Counted from the stretch's first letter, positions 16,429-25,068 are shown. The stretch is 64,000 bases of DNA from Planctomycetota bacterium (GCA_029781135.1 JAKOXH010000071.1:124001-188000), one strand, 5' to 3'. Program-made: numbers and translations. Notes: generated from the letters alone by a model not told the origin.

Positions 16429-18984
16429 CTATTGGTCGCCAAACACGCGCGTGCTTTCTTCGCGACGGATCGGCTGTTGCAGGTCGTCCGTGTTCACCTG
16501 CACGTTGATTCGCTGATCGCCTGGTTGCAATCCTTGCGCCTTCAATCGGAAGACGGTGTCCGCTTTTGGAGCCAGTTGTGGCACCGGTTCAAACAACACG
16601 CGACCTTCTTGGACCTTGTGCGCCGACTCGCCCTCGGCGGAAATCAGCTTGAGCCCGGGCGGCAAATCCACGGAGACCTGCACGTTGGTCGCCGCCTTCG
16701 TGCCTTGGTTGACGACGCGAATCTCGTAGCCCGTTTCGCCGCCAACCTCGATTGGATCTACCAGATCGCGCACTTCGAACATGATCGCGGCCAACCCTTC
16801 GATCACGATTTCCCGCTGCTTATGATCGGCCAACCCCTGCTGCGCATGACCTTCGACTTGCAGCGTTTGCGGGCCCGTTTCGGTCGGCATCGCGACCAAT
16901 TCCACGGAGCCCCGTTCGCCCTTCGGCAACTCGGCCAAGCTCCAATATACGGCGTGCGTCGCAGGGTCGTATTCGCCCATATTGTTCGCACGAACGAACC
17001 GCATTCCCTTGGGCAACTTGGTTACGATTTGCACATCGTGGGCCGGTGCCGTGCCGGGATTCTCCACACTCACTTCATACGTCGCGGGGCGTTCGAGATA
17101 TCGTCGCTCGGGACCATTCAACGACACACTCAATGCCGGGGCGATGACTTCAAATTCCACTTGCTGCTGCACTTGCAGATTACCGTCGGCCTTTGCCGTG
17201 AGCGTGTTGACGACCTTGCCCGCCTTTTCCGCCGTCAGAACTAAATCTAACTGACGGGTCTCATTGGGATGCAACGTGCCGATTTCAAATTCCAGCGCCG
17301 GGCCAGCCGCATGCTTCACATTCGCCGGCACGTTCTCGAACAACATGACGCCGGTGGCATCGCCGCTGCCCGGGTTGCGGACTTCGATCTTCACGTGCTG
17401 TTGACCACCGACCATCACTTCGTTCGCGGCCGTCATGCGCACGGCCAACTGCGGCATCGTGCAATGAGTCCTAACCGACGCCTGGGCCGAATACGACACC
17501 GTCGCTACGCTGCCGATATCGCCCTCGGTCGTGGGCATCAGTTGCATTTCGACTTTGCGGTCTTCGCCCGGAGAGAGCTTGCCAATTTGCCAAACCAAGT
17601 GATTGCCCTCGTTGGTCGCATTCGGCGCGGTGCTGATGAGCTTGGTGCCCTGCGGCACTTCATCGCGAATCGTGACGCCATCGGCCGATTGCGCACCAAC
17701 GTTTCGCACTTGCACCACGAACTTCGCCGTTTTGCCAACTTGAATTTCGCCCGGTGCGAACTTCTGAATGACCAGCGTCGGCTGCTGCGGCCCTTCGAGC
17801 GCCTTTTCGCCAGGTTTACCGGCACCGTCACCGGCCAGTGGAGCAACGTCATTGCCATGCAAACCGCTTTCAGCGGTAGGCAACGAGCGATTGTACGGGC
17901 TTGCGTTGGCAGCAGCGGCTGGTGCGGGCGTTCGCAAAGGCAGTTGGCCCGTTGGTGCCTTCGGCAAGTCGCGATTCAGCGAACTCGCGGTGCTTTGTCC
18001 TTCCAGGGGGCGCAGTCTATTTGCACTTGGGTCAGTCGAATTGCCGCCCGGCGTCTGCGGTAACGGTTCGAGTTTTCCGGGCTTGGCAGTCGTCGCGCTT
18101 GGAGCCGCGGCCGGTGCGTCCGCCGACGCAAACGGGTTCACAACCGCTCCATTCGACGCAGGCGGCGAGGCCGCTTTCGCCGGGGAAGCCGCATTACCAT
18201 ATCGATCTCCACTGGTCGCGGCAGTCGTTGCCGGTGGCGCGCTGCCAAATGCCTTCTTGCCAAGCGATGGGGAATCGCCGATCTTCGTTGACTGAACTGG
18301 CGGCGTAAGCGCCTTGGGCTCCGCTGGCGCCGCCACTCCCGTGCCGGCTGCTTCAAATGCCGCACTGATGTCCCCAGCTTGATCGCTCACGCTGGCCGCC
18401 GGTTCTTCCTTTGGTTCCTGACCACGCGTCACCGCTTTGTCATGTTGCGAATCTGCATGACTCTCCACTTTTGCATCGGGCGTGGCTTTGTCGGCTTTCG
18501 TGGCCAAAGTTGGTTCCGCGGCGGCCGTCGAAGCTGGCGCTTTTGGTTTCGCCGCGATGGACAAATCACTCTTGGATTGAGCTTCGACTTTGGCGACCAC
18601 CGGTGAATCGTCGCCAGCCTGGTCTCTAGGAGCACTGGTTGGGACGGTCGGCGGACTGCCGACGGCCGACAGTTTTGAGTCTGCTGAGGCCGGGATCGCA
18701 TAGCGATCGTCGATGTCGGCAGCACCTTTCTTTGAGACCGCTTCTGGCTTGGCCGAACGAGCAATCGGGCTCGATAGCGCCGGATCGGCCGCCGGCTTGG
18801 CCGCCGGTTCAGCCCAGGCGCTGGCGACCGCATCTAATTCGCTGGCGGAAGCCTGCGACTTGGCGTGCAATCCGCCGGGCAACGAGAAGCCGTGCGTTGT
18901 GTAGTAGTAGGCCCCGCCACCTGCTGTTGCTAGCACAGACGCACCTAAAAACAACTTCGCGGCGACTTGCGTTTTCCCGGCCAT
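16429..18984 (-). CDS. DUF11-repeat surface protein with low-complexity linker
   Basis: 851 residues from the ATG at 18984, chosen because it starts the membrane anchor (KLFLGASVLATAGGGAYYY). Residues about 40-390 are a disordered Ala/Pro/Ser/Lys linker. The rest holds about four successive immunoglobulin-like DUF11 units, each with a VxVRNxGxxxAxxVxxxxxLPxG core: VVQVRNVGAQSADGVTIRDE, IEVRNPGSGDATGVMLFENV, VSVENPGTAPAHDVQIVTKL and IRVVNQGTKAATNVQVSVDL. Such modules are used in surface or cell-wall proteins. The long linker suggests it spans the periplasm or S-layer space. No enzymatic motif is visible. Confidence 0.85.
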   Translation of the reverse strand: MAGKTQVAAKLFLGASVLATAGGGAYYYTTHGFSLPGGLHAKSQASASELDAVASAWAEPAAKPAADPALSSPIARSAKPEAVSKKGAADIDDRYAIPASADSKLSAVGSPPTVPTSAPRDQAGDDSPVVAKVEAQSKSDLSIAAKPKAPASTAAAEPTLATKADKATPDAKVESHADSQHDKAVTRGQEPKEEPAASVSDQAGDISAAFEAAGTGVAAPAEPKALTPPVQSTKIGDSPSLGKKAFGSAPPATTAATSGDRYGNAASPAKAASPPASNGAVVNPFASADAPAAAPSATTAKPGKLEPLPQTPGGNSTDPSANRLRPLEGQSTASSLNRDLPKAPTGQLPLRTPAPAAAANASPYNRSLPTAESGLHGNDVAPLAGDGAGKPGEKALEGPQQPTLVIQKFAPGEIQVGKTAKFVVQVRNVGAQSADGVTIRDEVPQGTKLISTAPNATNEGNHLVWQIGKLSPGEDRKVEMQLMPTTEGDIGSVATVSYSAQASVRTHCTMPQLAVRMTAANEVMVGGQQHVKIEVRNPGSGDATGVMLFENVPANVKHAAGPALEFEIGTLHPNETRQLDLVLTAEKAGKVVNTLTAKADGNLQVQQQVEFEVIAPALSVSLNGPERRYLERPATYEVSVENPGTAPAHDVQIVTKLPKGMRFVRANNMGEYDPATHAVYWSLAELPKGERGSVELVAMPTETGPQTLQVEGHAQQGLADHKQREIVIEGLAAIMFEVRDLVDPIEVGGETGYEIRVVNQGTKAATNVQVSVDLPPGLKLISAEGESAHKVQEGRVLFEPVPQLAPKADTVFRLKAQGLQPGDQRINVQVNTDDLQQPIRREESTRVFGDQ

Positions 18985-19184
18985 TTGGCATGCCCTGTTG
19001 AACAGGTTGTTGATTTTTTGCTGCGGCATGAGCGGCGCGCAGCGTTCCGAGGAGGTAAGTAGCAAAATCAGGCCACGCATCAAAGGCCAATTCACGGCTG
19101 CCAGCGACTGCTGTGGCCAATATCGGCCGAATTCGCTAAGAACCACGTTTTCGCTACTTCCCGCGGAGACCAGGACGGTTCTTC

Positions 19185-19463
19185 ATGTTCACCGGTTTTG
19201 CCGAACACACGGTCAATCTGCTCGCCGAAGTGGCACCGATCTTTCCCTTGGGTGGAGATGCCGATTTGGCCCAATCCGGCCACCCGCTCATGGTGCTGGC
19301 CGAGCCTTCGACACTGACGCTCGCGATGATTGGTGCCGGAGTGATGGCGGTGAGCTATCGCGTCCGCCGATCGAAGCAGTGGCACTCGCGATCTTCGCAA
19401 ACAAAGTGCGTAAAGAAAGACGCATCGCACATCGGCGAGCAGCCAAGACGCGGCGCCGCTTGA
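19185..19463 (+). CDS. Small protein with PEP-CTERM-like tail
   Basis: A 92-residue reading frame. Residues 38-63 (LAEPSTLTLAMIGAGVMAVSYRVRRSK) have the order of a PEP-CTERM sorting signal: a PEP-like EPS, a hydrophobic helix and a basic cluster. Unlike usual substrates it has no N-terminal signal peptide, and about 25 residues follow the basic patch. It could be a remnant of a PEP-CTERM protein or a real small protein. It is read divergently from the DUF11 gene, 200 bp away. Confidence 0.45.
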   Translation: MFTGFAEHTVNLLAEVAPIFPLGGDADLAQSGHPLMVLAEPSTLTLAMIGAGVMAVSYRVRRSKQWHSRSSQTKCVKKDASHIGEQPRRGAA

Positions 19464-19493
19464 GGACGGTGCATTCGCAATCGAATAGAAGGA

Positions 19494-20396
19494 CTATTCT
19501 GATCGTTTGGCAAATCGCCGCGCCTGCTCCGCCACGTCAACACCGACGAAGTCGCTCCAGGCGGCCAAGAGGCGGCGATAGACTGGGCCAGGGCGGCCGC
19601 TGCCGATGGGCTTGCCATCGCACTCGACAATCGGCAGCACGCAAATCGAAGTGCTGGTAAACATGGCTTCATCGGCCGTGCGGACGTCGTCGACCGTGAC
19701 CGGCCGCAGCACGAAACGAGTGTTGGTAATGGCCGCCAGCTCTTTCAGTACACCCAGGCTCACACCGGCCAGAATGTGCTCGTGCGGCGGCGAGATCAGT
19801 CCCTCACCCTCACGATAGATCACGACGTTCGCGGTCGTGCCTTCCGCCACGTAACCAGCCTGATCGAGCACGATCGCCCGCGCGCCGGTCCGCCGTGTGG
19901 CCGCCTCGCGTTCGGCAAGATAATAATGCATTCGGCTGCGACACTTGAGTTCCGCCGGCCAACAGTTATTGGGAACTTGCTGGTGCGTGCTCACAACGAC
20001 CGGCACGCCAGCCTCAAATTGATCCGCCCAATGATGAAACGGCAATGGATATCCATGCACACAAACTGTCGGACGACCGCTCGTCGGACTGCCCGGAGTC
20101 ACAAAGGCAAGAACGGCCCAATCATCGTTAGGATCGATAAGTCCCCGATTGCGAAGAACAAATTCGGTAATTGCCGCAGCAACTTCACTAGCGAGCGTCT
20201 CACTGTCCAGGCCGATGATTTTCAGCGAGCCGCGTAAGCGCGCGAGATGTTCTTCGAGTCGAAAGACCTGGCCACGAAACGTGCGCAAACGTTCCGTGAC
20301 GGTCGTCCCGAGCAGAAATCCCGCGTCGTCAACCGCAATGTGAAGTTTCGAAGCAGCGACCCAGTTACCATCCAAATACGCGATGATCTTGTGCAT
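19494..20396 (-). CDS. Aminotransferase class IV (BCAT / D-amino-acid / ADC lyase type)
   Basis: 300 residues from the ATG at 20396 (a GTG two codons earlier is possible). Fold-type IV PLP enzyme pattern: an N-terminal DDAGFLLGTTVTERLRTFRGQ, then the PLP lysine in ELKCRSRMHYYLAE (about K151), then AIVLDQAGYVAEGTTANVVIY, the usual E-x-x-x-x-N phosphate and substrate segment. SPPHEHILAGVSLGVL and FTSTSICVLPIVECDGKPIG complete the family. The branched-chain, D-alanine and 4-amino-4-deoxychorismate lyase branches share these motifs, so substrate is not assigned. It stands alone. Confidence 0.88.
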   Translation of the reverse strand: MHKIIAYLDGNWVAASKLHIAVDDAGFLLGTTVTERLRTFRGQVFRLEEHLARLRGSLKIIGLDSETLASEVAAAITEFVLRNRGLIDPNDDWAVLAFVTPGSPTSGRPTVCVHGYPLPFHHWADQFEAGVPVVVSTHQQVPNNCWPAELKCRSRMHYYLAEREAATRRTGARAIVLDQAGYVAEGTTANVVIYREGEGLISPPHEHILAGVSLGVLKELAAITNTRFVLRPVTVDDVRTADEAMFTSTSICVLPIVECDGKPIGSGRPGPVYRRLLAAWSDFVGVDVAEQARRFAKRSE

Positions 20397-20453
20397 GAGC
20401 ACAGTATAGCGCTTCGCGGGATAGTGACTAGTGGTTTATCCGGTGCGAATTGG

Positions 20454-20551
20454 GGATGCGATGCGCTCGCGAAACCGCTACATGCCCACGCTCACGATGG
20501 GCTTCAAATGTCTCGCGGGTGCATGCCGGCGTGAGCGAAGGCATGCCACCC
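20454..20551. repeat. Palindromic intergenic element (GGTGGCATGCC type), copy 3
   Basis: It shares GCTCGCGAAAC, ACATGCCCACGCTC, AAATGTCTCGCG, GCATGCCGGCG and GGCATGCCACC in order with the copy at 52671-52767. It lies between the aminotransferase and the hydrolase. Confidence 0.8.
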
Positions 20552-20705
20552 GCCGACGCGGCCATGCAGGTGTTGGTGAAATCCATGCCCACGCAGAGCC
20601 GTGGGCAGGGCACCCAGCGACGCTTCGCCTCGCCGTTGGCTCGGGGTTAAACGAGCCATAGGTCGCGAGCTACGCAGCTATCAATACGAGGTGGTTGCCA
20701 CTGGC
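20552..20705. other. Spacer with two further palindrome fragments
   Basis: No gene seen. GCCCACG-CAGAGC-CGTGGGC (20587-20606) can form a hairpin. GCCGTTGGCTCGGGGTTAAAC (about 20633-20653) is a single arm of the element found as a full palindrome at 53998-54120. Together with the element at 20454-20551 the region is a mosaic of repeats. Confidence 0.6.
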
Positions 20706-21851
20706 TTACTTACCAACCGATGCGCCCAGGGTGTACTGCCAGAACAGCCCCGCATCGCCCGGTGCGCACATGTAACGATCCAGTTCATGGTCGGGGCCCA
20801 CGTAGCAACTTACATCACGCTGGAAGATTTTGCGAGCGTTTTCGCGGCTGATGCACGTCGGTCCGCAGAGTCCCAACGCCTGAGGGCCTCCCAGACCGGG
20901 TTCAATGAAATCGTAATACACCATGGCCCGGTCTTTGCAATTGTTGACCAAGCACATCTTGCTGACCTGAGTCATTGCCAGCCCATGATATTGACCATCG
21001 CCCAGCCAATGGGCATGCAGCGCGCTTGCCATCATGAACACGCTCATCGGCGGCCGAACGGGATGCACGTGGTCGCTCAAGCTCATGCCACCGCCCAAGC
21101 TGCCACCCGCCAAAATGTGCAGGCCGCCCGTAATGATGCGCGCACCAAAACTAAAACCGGCGAGCGAAAGCGGCGTTTCGGCTGGCATCTGATCGACGAG
21201 CCACGCCAACTGGTAGCCGGCCGGCCCGGTGCGCGCGGCTTTCACACGCACGTCGCGCAGTAAGCCATTGATTTTTGCCGAGGGCCAGGAGAATATCACA
21301 AATCGAATCGGCGGCGCGCTCTCCCCATGCAGAATGATCCGCCGGTACGCATCCAAGCCTTGGTACTTCGCATCGGCTGGTGTGATCTGGTTGCCATGAA
21401 TGAAGATAACAGTCGGCACGCTGGAATTGAAATTCAGGAAGCTCTGCAAGTCGCTCGTTTGCCACCGCCGTGCGCCCGAGTCATTACACATCGCATAATT
21501 CTCGAAGGTAATTCCTTCGCGGAGTCGTGCCGGATCACAACAGCCGCACACGTTGCGGACATTGACCAATTCAATCTCATCTTGCAGCCGGATGCCGCAG
21601 GCAAAGACTTTGCCGCGATCCTCGGCAGGCGCCGTCGCCGGGGTGGCTTCAGTCGACGCCAATAGCGTCTCGCCCGAGTCCTCCCCTACCGCAGCCACTC
21701 GGATCGTTTCCGCCTCGACGACTTCGGCTGCCGCCGCCGGCGTGCAAGTGAACGCAATGATCCAGGCAGCTGCTAAGAACCACCGCACGGTCCGCACACC
21801 CCTTGCCGTCGGCAAACTCCCCCTGATCGCTAGCCTCGAAAAAATCGACAT
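20706..21851 (-). CDS. Exported alpha/beta-hydrolase-fold protein
   Basis: 381 residues from the ATG at 21851. GCAGG lies 6 bp upstream, and the start gives a signal peptide (VRWFLAAAWIIAFTCTPAAAAE). The hydrolase core has the HG oxyanion segment VIFIHGNQ (about 148-155) and the nucleophile elbow LAGFSFGAR with Ser about 234. SWPSAKINGLLRDVRVKAAR is the segment seen in DUF900-type hydrolases. The mature N-terminus has a CGCC cysteine cluster (about 102-105) and further cysteines, so disulfides are likely. The substrate is unknown. Confidence 0.75.
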   Translation of the reverse strand: MSIFSRLAIRGSLPTARGVRTVRWFLAAAWIIAFTCTPAAAAEVVEAETIRVAAVGEDSGETLLASTEATPATAPAEDRGKVFACGIRLQDEIELVNVRNVCGCCDPARLREGITFENYAMCNDSGARRWQTSDLQSFLNFNSSVPTVIFIHGNQITPADAKYQGLDAYRRIILHGESAPPIRFVIFSWPSAKINGLLRDVRVKAARTGPAGYQLAWLVDQMPAETPLSLAGFSFGARIITGGLHILAGGSLGGGMSLSDHVHPVRPPMSVFMMASALHAHWLGDGQYHGLAMTQVSKMCLVNNCKDRAMVYYDFIEPGLGGPQALGLCGPTCISRENARKIFQRDVSCYVGPDHELDRYMCAPGDAGLFWQYTLGASVGK

Positions 21852-22173
21852 ACCCATCCTGCGATTATCAAGAAATTGATTTTGCGTCAAATATAGGGCC
21901 GTGCTGCAACTCTACCACGCGGCAAGCTGTAGGCGTGGCAAAAAATAAACGTCGTGTGCGGTCTATCCACCGAGCCTCTGAATCCTTTGTGGAAAAAAAT
22001 CAGCCGATGCGTTTGCACAACGCGCATGGCAATGTAGAGTTGCTCAGCCTGCCGTTCGACCGCCTGGTACGAGCACTATCGGAATCGACCTGCCAGCCAA
22101 GCCCTCCTTAGCAAATCGCCTACGTGCGGATTGCGAGAACCGTGGCCGCGGCAGTTCGTGGCCCGCCTTTAAT
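21852..22173. other. Non-coding region between divergent genes
   Basis: No gene seen. A weak promoter candidate for the + strand gene is TTGCAC (22013-22018), 16 bp, TAGAGT (22035-22040). On the minus strand TTGACG (21890-21885), 17 bp, TAATCG could serve the hydrolase with an almost leaderless transcript. Both are tentative. Confidence 0.3.
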
Positions 22174-22194
22174 GTCTGAATCGGATATTCAGAC
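22174..22194. promoter_or_regulatory. Perfect 8-bp inverted repeat upstream of the cysteine-rich lipoprotein
   Basis: GTCTGAAT-CGGAT-ATTCAGAC, 51 bp before the ATG at 22246. Its symmetry and place suit a dimeric repressor or activator site. The protein that binds is unknown. Confidence 0.45.
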
Positions 22195-22245
22195 AGCGTG
22201 ACCGAAGCAGTTATCCCCTGGCTGCTCTGCGAGGAGACACAGATT

Positions 22246-22893
22246 ATGAAGAGGTTAATGATCTTGCTGGCTGTAGCGACGCTTCCCGCTGCTGCTGGCT
22301 GCTGCTGCACGCGACTTTGTCCGCTGTGCCCCTGCAACTGGTTCAACCGTGGAGCATGCGCCCCGGCCCCGACCTATGCGGCCCCATTGGCGGCCGTGCC
22401 GGCCACTTACGTGCCATCGCCGTGTGCCCCAACCTGCGCCCCGACCGCAACCACGGTTGCGCCCTTGGCTGCAACGGTAACACCTCAGTACATCGCTCCG
22501 CCAGTTTCGCCGATGATGTCGCCCATGATGTCGCCCATGATGTCGCAAACGCCGACTGCTTGCTGCCCGCAGCAGGCCGCGCCGGTTTGCTGCCCGCAAC
22601 CGGCTCCCGTTTGCTGCCCGCAACCAGCACCCGTTTGCTGCCCACAACCAGCTCCAGTCTGCTGTCCGCAACCAACGTCCTGCTGCATGCCGGAACCAAG
22701 CTGTGCTTATTCCGGCTTCCCGATGGAATCGGGATGCGGCGGCTCCTACATGGGCAACATGGGCTATGGCCCCATGATGGAAAGCGGCGGCGGCTGCAGT
22801 TCGTGCAGTGGCGACGCCGGCATCCCGTCGGCACCGACGGCTGCCGCACCAACACCGGCCGGCGGAGCAGCGCCTCGCCCCAATGCCGAGTGA
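22246..22893 (+). CDS. Cysteine-rich repeat lipoprotein
   Basis: 215 residues from the ATG at 22246, preceded by GAGGAG. The N-terminus MKRLMILLAVATLPAAAGCCC looks like a lipoprotein signal with a near-lipobox AAGC. Residues about 80-95 repeat MMSP three times. Residues about 105-145 carry five copies of an 8-residue CCPQPAPV-like unit encoded by 24-bp tandem repeats. Met/Gly/Cys-rich segments and a Pro/Ala tail follow. Paired cysteines spaced by eight suggest metal binding or dense disulfides at the cell surface. I know no named family. A 21-bp palindrome lies upstream and a terminator hairpin downstream. Confidence 0.7.
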   Translation: MKRLMILLAVATLPAAAGCCCTRLCPLCPCNWFNRGACAPAPTYAAPLAAVPATYVPSPCAPTCAPTATTVAPLAATVTPQYIAPPVSPMMSPMMSPMMSQTPTACCPQQAAPVCCPQPAPVCCPQPAPVCCPQPAPVCCPQPTSCCMPEPSCAYSGFPMESGCGGSYMGNMGYGPMMESGGGCSSCSGDAGIPSAPTAAAPTPAGGAAPRPNAE

Positions 22894-23019
22894 TCGGCAC
22901 GGGTGAAATGTAACAAGCTACGGTCGCGTCCGAGTGAGCCGCTTCCCCGCCCTCCCACAACGGCCAACTCGACACGCGAAGGGGTGAATGTCGTCCGGGA
23001 CATTCAGCCCGCCTATGAG

Positions 23020-23070
23020 CCCTGCTCGGCTGCTCCCATCCTGAAGGCAGCCGGGCAGGGTTGATTTGTT
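23020..23070 (+). terminator. Intrinsic terminator-like hairpin after the cysteine-rich gene
   Basis: CCCTGCTCGGCTGC (23020-23033) pairs with GCAGCCGGGCAGGG (23047-23060) with one mismatch, and is followed by TTGATTTGTT. A smaller perfect stem, TGAATGTC/GACATTCA, precedes it around 22986-23007. The U run is imperfect. Confidence 0.5.
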
Positions 23071-23129
23071 GGTGCACCGTATCTTTCAAGCCTGTCTCGC
23101 GCTTTCAGAGCCGACCAATTATTCGAGAT

Positions 23130-23220
23130 GGGTGGCACGCCCTGAGTCGGCGAAGGGCATGCTGTGGCGGAAATAGCCGCTCATTCCACGCCCATCGCAG
23201 AGCCTCTGGGCGTGCCACCC
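23130..23220. repeat. Palindromic intergenic element (GGTGGCATGCC type), copy 4
   Basis: Perfect 13-bp terminal inverted repeats, GGGTGGCACGCCC and GGGCGTGCCACCC, with an inner GGCGGAAATAGCCGC stem. It lies 72 bp before the transglutaminase gene. Confidence 0.8.
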
Positions 23221-23292
23221 TTTATTTCTGGACGGCAGCATGGCTTTTGTGCTGCGACTCGCGGGCCTCGCGTCGCAACGTACAATAGAAGT

Positions 23293-24345
23293 ATGAAATA
23301 CCGCATCATTTCATTCTGTTGTAGTATGGCCGTCGTGCTTTGCTTCGCATTCGCAGTTGATGCCGCACCCGTAACGAAGCGAAAGCCGGGCAGAACGAAG
23401 GTCACCGACGCGACGGAAAAACCGGTCGACGCCGCGGACGCCAGCGCCAACGATCCGCATGCCCCCAAGTACGATAAGCCGGAAACGATTCGCTTTCGTG
23501 TCGGCGCCGAGATAACGGCCAACAATGGCGCGTGCCGGGGCGTCATTGCCATGGTCACGGTTCCGCTCGATTGCCCGGAACAAAAAGTGACGCTCGTTGA
23601 AGAAGACTTCTCACCAGAAGTTGCCGAAGTAACCTACCGCCCGGTGCCTGGCGGCGAAGTGAAGCAGATGCTCATTTCCGTGCCGCGGCTCAACGCCGGC
23701 GCCACGGCCCACGCCCTACTTACCGTGGAAGTCGCAACTTCAAAAATTTTGCCACCCGAAAAGACGGACGACCTCAAGATCCCTAAGAAGATCCCGGCTA
23801 AGGTGCGTGCGTACACGAATCCTAGCCCGTACATCGAGATGAACAATCAGCAGATTCGTTCTTTCAACAAGGAAGTGATGGGAGCGGTTGACGCGAACGC
23901 CAACGATTGGACCAAGATCGAGGCGATCTACGACGCGGTACTCAAGAAAATCGATTACGTCGAAGGCCCCGACAAGAGCGCCGTGGACGCTCTCAAGGAC
24001 AAGCAAGCCGATTGCCAAGGCCGCTCGGCCGCTTTCGTGGCCTTGTGCCGGATCAACAAGATTCCCGCCCGCATGGTGTGGGTCCACGGCCACGTGTATC
24101 CCGAGTTCTATCTCGAATACGAGGAGGGCAAGGGTTTTTGGTATCCGTGTGAATCGGCCGGCACGCGAGCCTTTGGTGAAATGCCGCTGGCACGCACGAT
24201 CCTGCAGAAGGGCGACAACTTCCGCGTCCCCGAGCGGAAAGAGAAGCTCCGCTATGCTTCCGACTTCATGATCGGTCTGCCCACCCCCGGCGGCGGCAGC
24301 CCCCACGTGAAATACATCCGCGAGATCGTGCCACAGGGGAAGTAG
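23293..24345 (+). CDS. Exported transglutaminase-like protein
   Basis: 350 residues from the ATG at 23293, which starts a signal peptide (MKYRIISFCCSMAVVLCFAF, cleavage near VDAA). The frame is open further upstream but that part lies in repeat DNA. The transglutaminase-like fold has the nucleophile in KQADCQGRSAAFVALCR (C241) and the His in GHVYPEFYLEY (H267). The third position, usually Asp, reads WYPCESAG, so Glu287 or a relaxed triad is implied. Such bacterial proteins are cysteine proteases or crosslinking enzymes acting outside the cytoplasm. The TAG stop is part of a 25-bp inverted repeat arm shared with the convergent gene. Confidence 0.85.
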   Translation: MKYRIISFCCSMAVVLCFAFAVDAAPVTKRKPGRTKVTDATEKPVDAADASANDPHAPKYDKPETIRFRVGAEITANNGACRGVIAMVTVPLDCPEQKVTLVEEDFSPEVAEVTYRPVPGGEVKQMLISVPRLNAGATAHALLTVEVATSKILPPEKTDDLKIPKKIPAKVRAYTNPSPYIEMNNQQIRSFNKEVMGAVDANANDWTKIEAIYDAVLKKIDYVEGPDKSAVDALKDKQADCQGRSAAFVALCRINKIPARMVWVHGHVYPEFYLEYEEGKGFWYPCESAGTRAFGEMPLARTILQKGDNFRVPERKEKLRYASDFMIGLPTPGGGSPHVKYIREIVPQGK

Positions 24346-24478
24346 GTCCGCCGAGCCGAGGCGGACAAGATGTGCAGAACCTGATGCACAGCAACTTGTT
24401 CGCCGGTTACGTCGCAAAGTGCCAGGGGCTGTGGGTCGAACGTAACGCATGAAGTCCGCCTCGGCTCGGCGGACCTAC
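24342..24478. repeat. 137-bp element with perfect 25-bp terminal inverted repeats
   Basis: The left arm 24342-24366 and right arm 24454-24478 are perfect inverses, beginning GTAGGTCCGCC and ending GGCGGAC. Each arm can also fold alone (GTCCGCC/GGCGGAC). The TAG at arm position 2-4 is the stop codon of the + gene ending at 24345 and, on the other strand, of the minus gene ending at 24475. The 87-bp core has no reading frame of note. Confidence 0.9.
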
Positions 24479-25068
24479 TGTTTCTCGGCCAAGAGCGGTA
24501 GCAGCACTTGCTCGATTCCATCCAGCGAGTGGCTGCCCCAAACGCTGGTTCCCGAGCGGTCGAAAAGAACGTACGTGGGAATCCCTTCCACGCCCAGCAT
24601 TTGAAACGGCAGGCGCGCACCGTAGCCCACCGGCCAACTCATGCCCTCGCGCGCGTCGACAAATCTCTTGACGTGCTCCACGGCGTCGCCATCCTCGGCC
24701 GTGAGCCCGATGACGCGGACTCCCACGTCCCGAAAACGTTTGTTGAATTCGACGAGCTCGGGAATGCCGCGCACGCACGGCCCGCACCACGTCGCCCAGA
24801 AATCGACCAGCACCAGCTTGCCGCGCAAATCGTCGTTGCTCGGCGGCTTTTCGGCATTGATCCAGCCGCTCGCCTGGAGCGGCGGCAAGGGGTGGCCCAC
24901 ATAGGGGTCGACGGGTTTCGGCCGCCGCGCCTGAATCGTGACGAGAATGGCCGCCCCCAGCGCGAACGCCAAGAGCAGCAGCCAAAACGCCCCACCCGCC
25001 GCCGGCTCCGCCGACGCCGCTTCTTCTGACTCTCGACCCTCGACCTTCGACTCTCGACCGTTACTCAA
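24475..25068 (-). CDS. Membrane-anchored TlpA-like thioredoxin-fold protein
   Basis: 197 residues if it starts at the TTG at 25068, which overlaps the end of the giant upstream gene in ATTGAGTAA and follows GGAGG by 4 bp. No ATG lies between that point and the conserved domain. Residues 2-20 are encoded by a 7-bp repeat array. A membrane helix (FWLLLLAFALGAAILVTI) is followed by the TlpA/ResA domain. It has VLVDFWATWCGPC (C95, C98), VIGLTAEDGDAV, and the cis-Pro segment GVEGIPTYVLFD. It probably reduces or forms disulfides on the periplasmic side. Position suggests coupling to the pilus operon. Confidence 0.82.
   Translation of the reverse strand: MSNGRESKVEGRESEEAASAEPAAGGAFWLLLLAFALGAAILVTIQARRPKPVDPYVGHPLPPLQASGWINAEKPPSNDDLRGKLVLVDFWATWCGPCVRGIPELVEFNKRFRDVGVRVIGLTAEDGDAVEHVKRFVDAREGMSWPVGYGARLPFQMLGVEGIPTYVLFDRSGTSVWGSHSLDGIEQVLLPLLAEKQ
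25028..25062. repeat. 7-bp repeat array in the first codons of the TlpA-like gene
   Basis: Units GACTCTC, GACCCTC, GACCTTC, GACTCTC and GACCGTT on the + strand (25028-25062), read as the GAGRGTC type in the gene sense. It encodes the RESKVEGRES stretch. The same unit occurs in three prepilin leaders. Confidence 0.8.

Noticed and set aside
22343..23089. Long minus-strand frame opposite the cysteine-rich lipoprotein
   Set aside because: It is a mirror of the tandem-repeat coding sequence. The + strand frame has a signal peptide and a ribosome-binding site.
24342..24478. An insertion sequence
   Set aside because: The element has terminal inverted repeats but no transposase gene and is only 137 bp. 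It is kept as a non-autonomous repeat.
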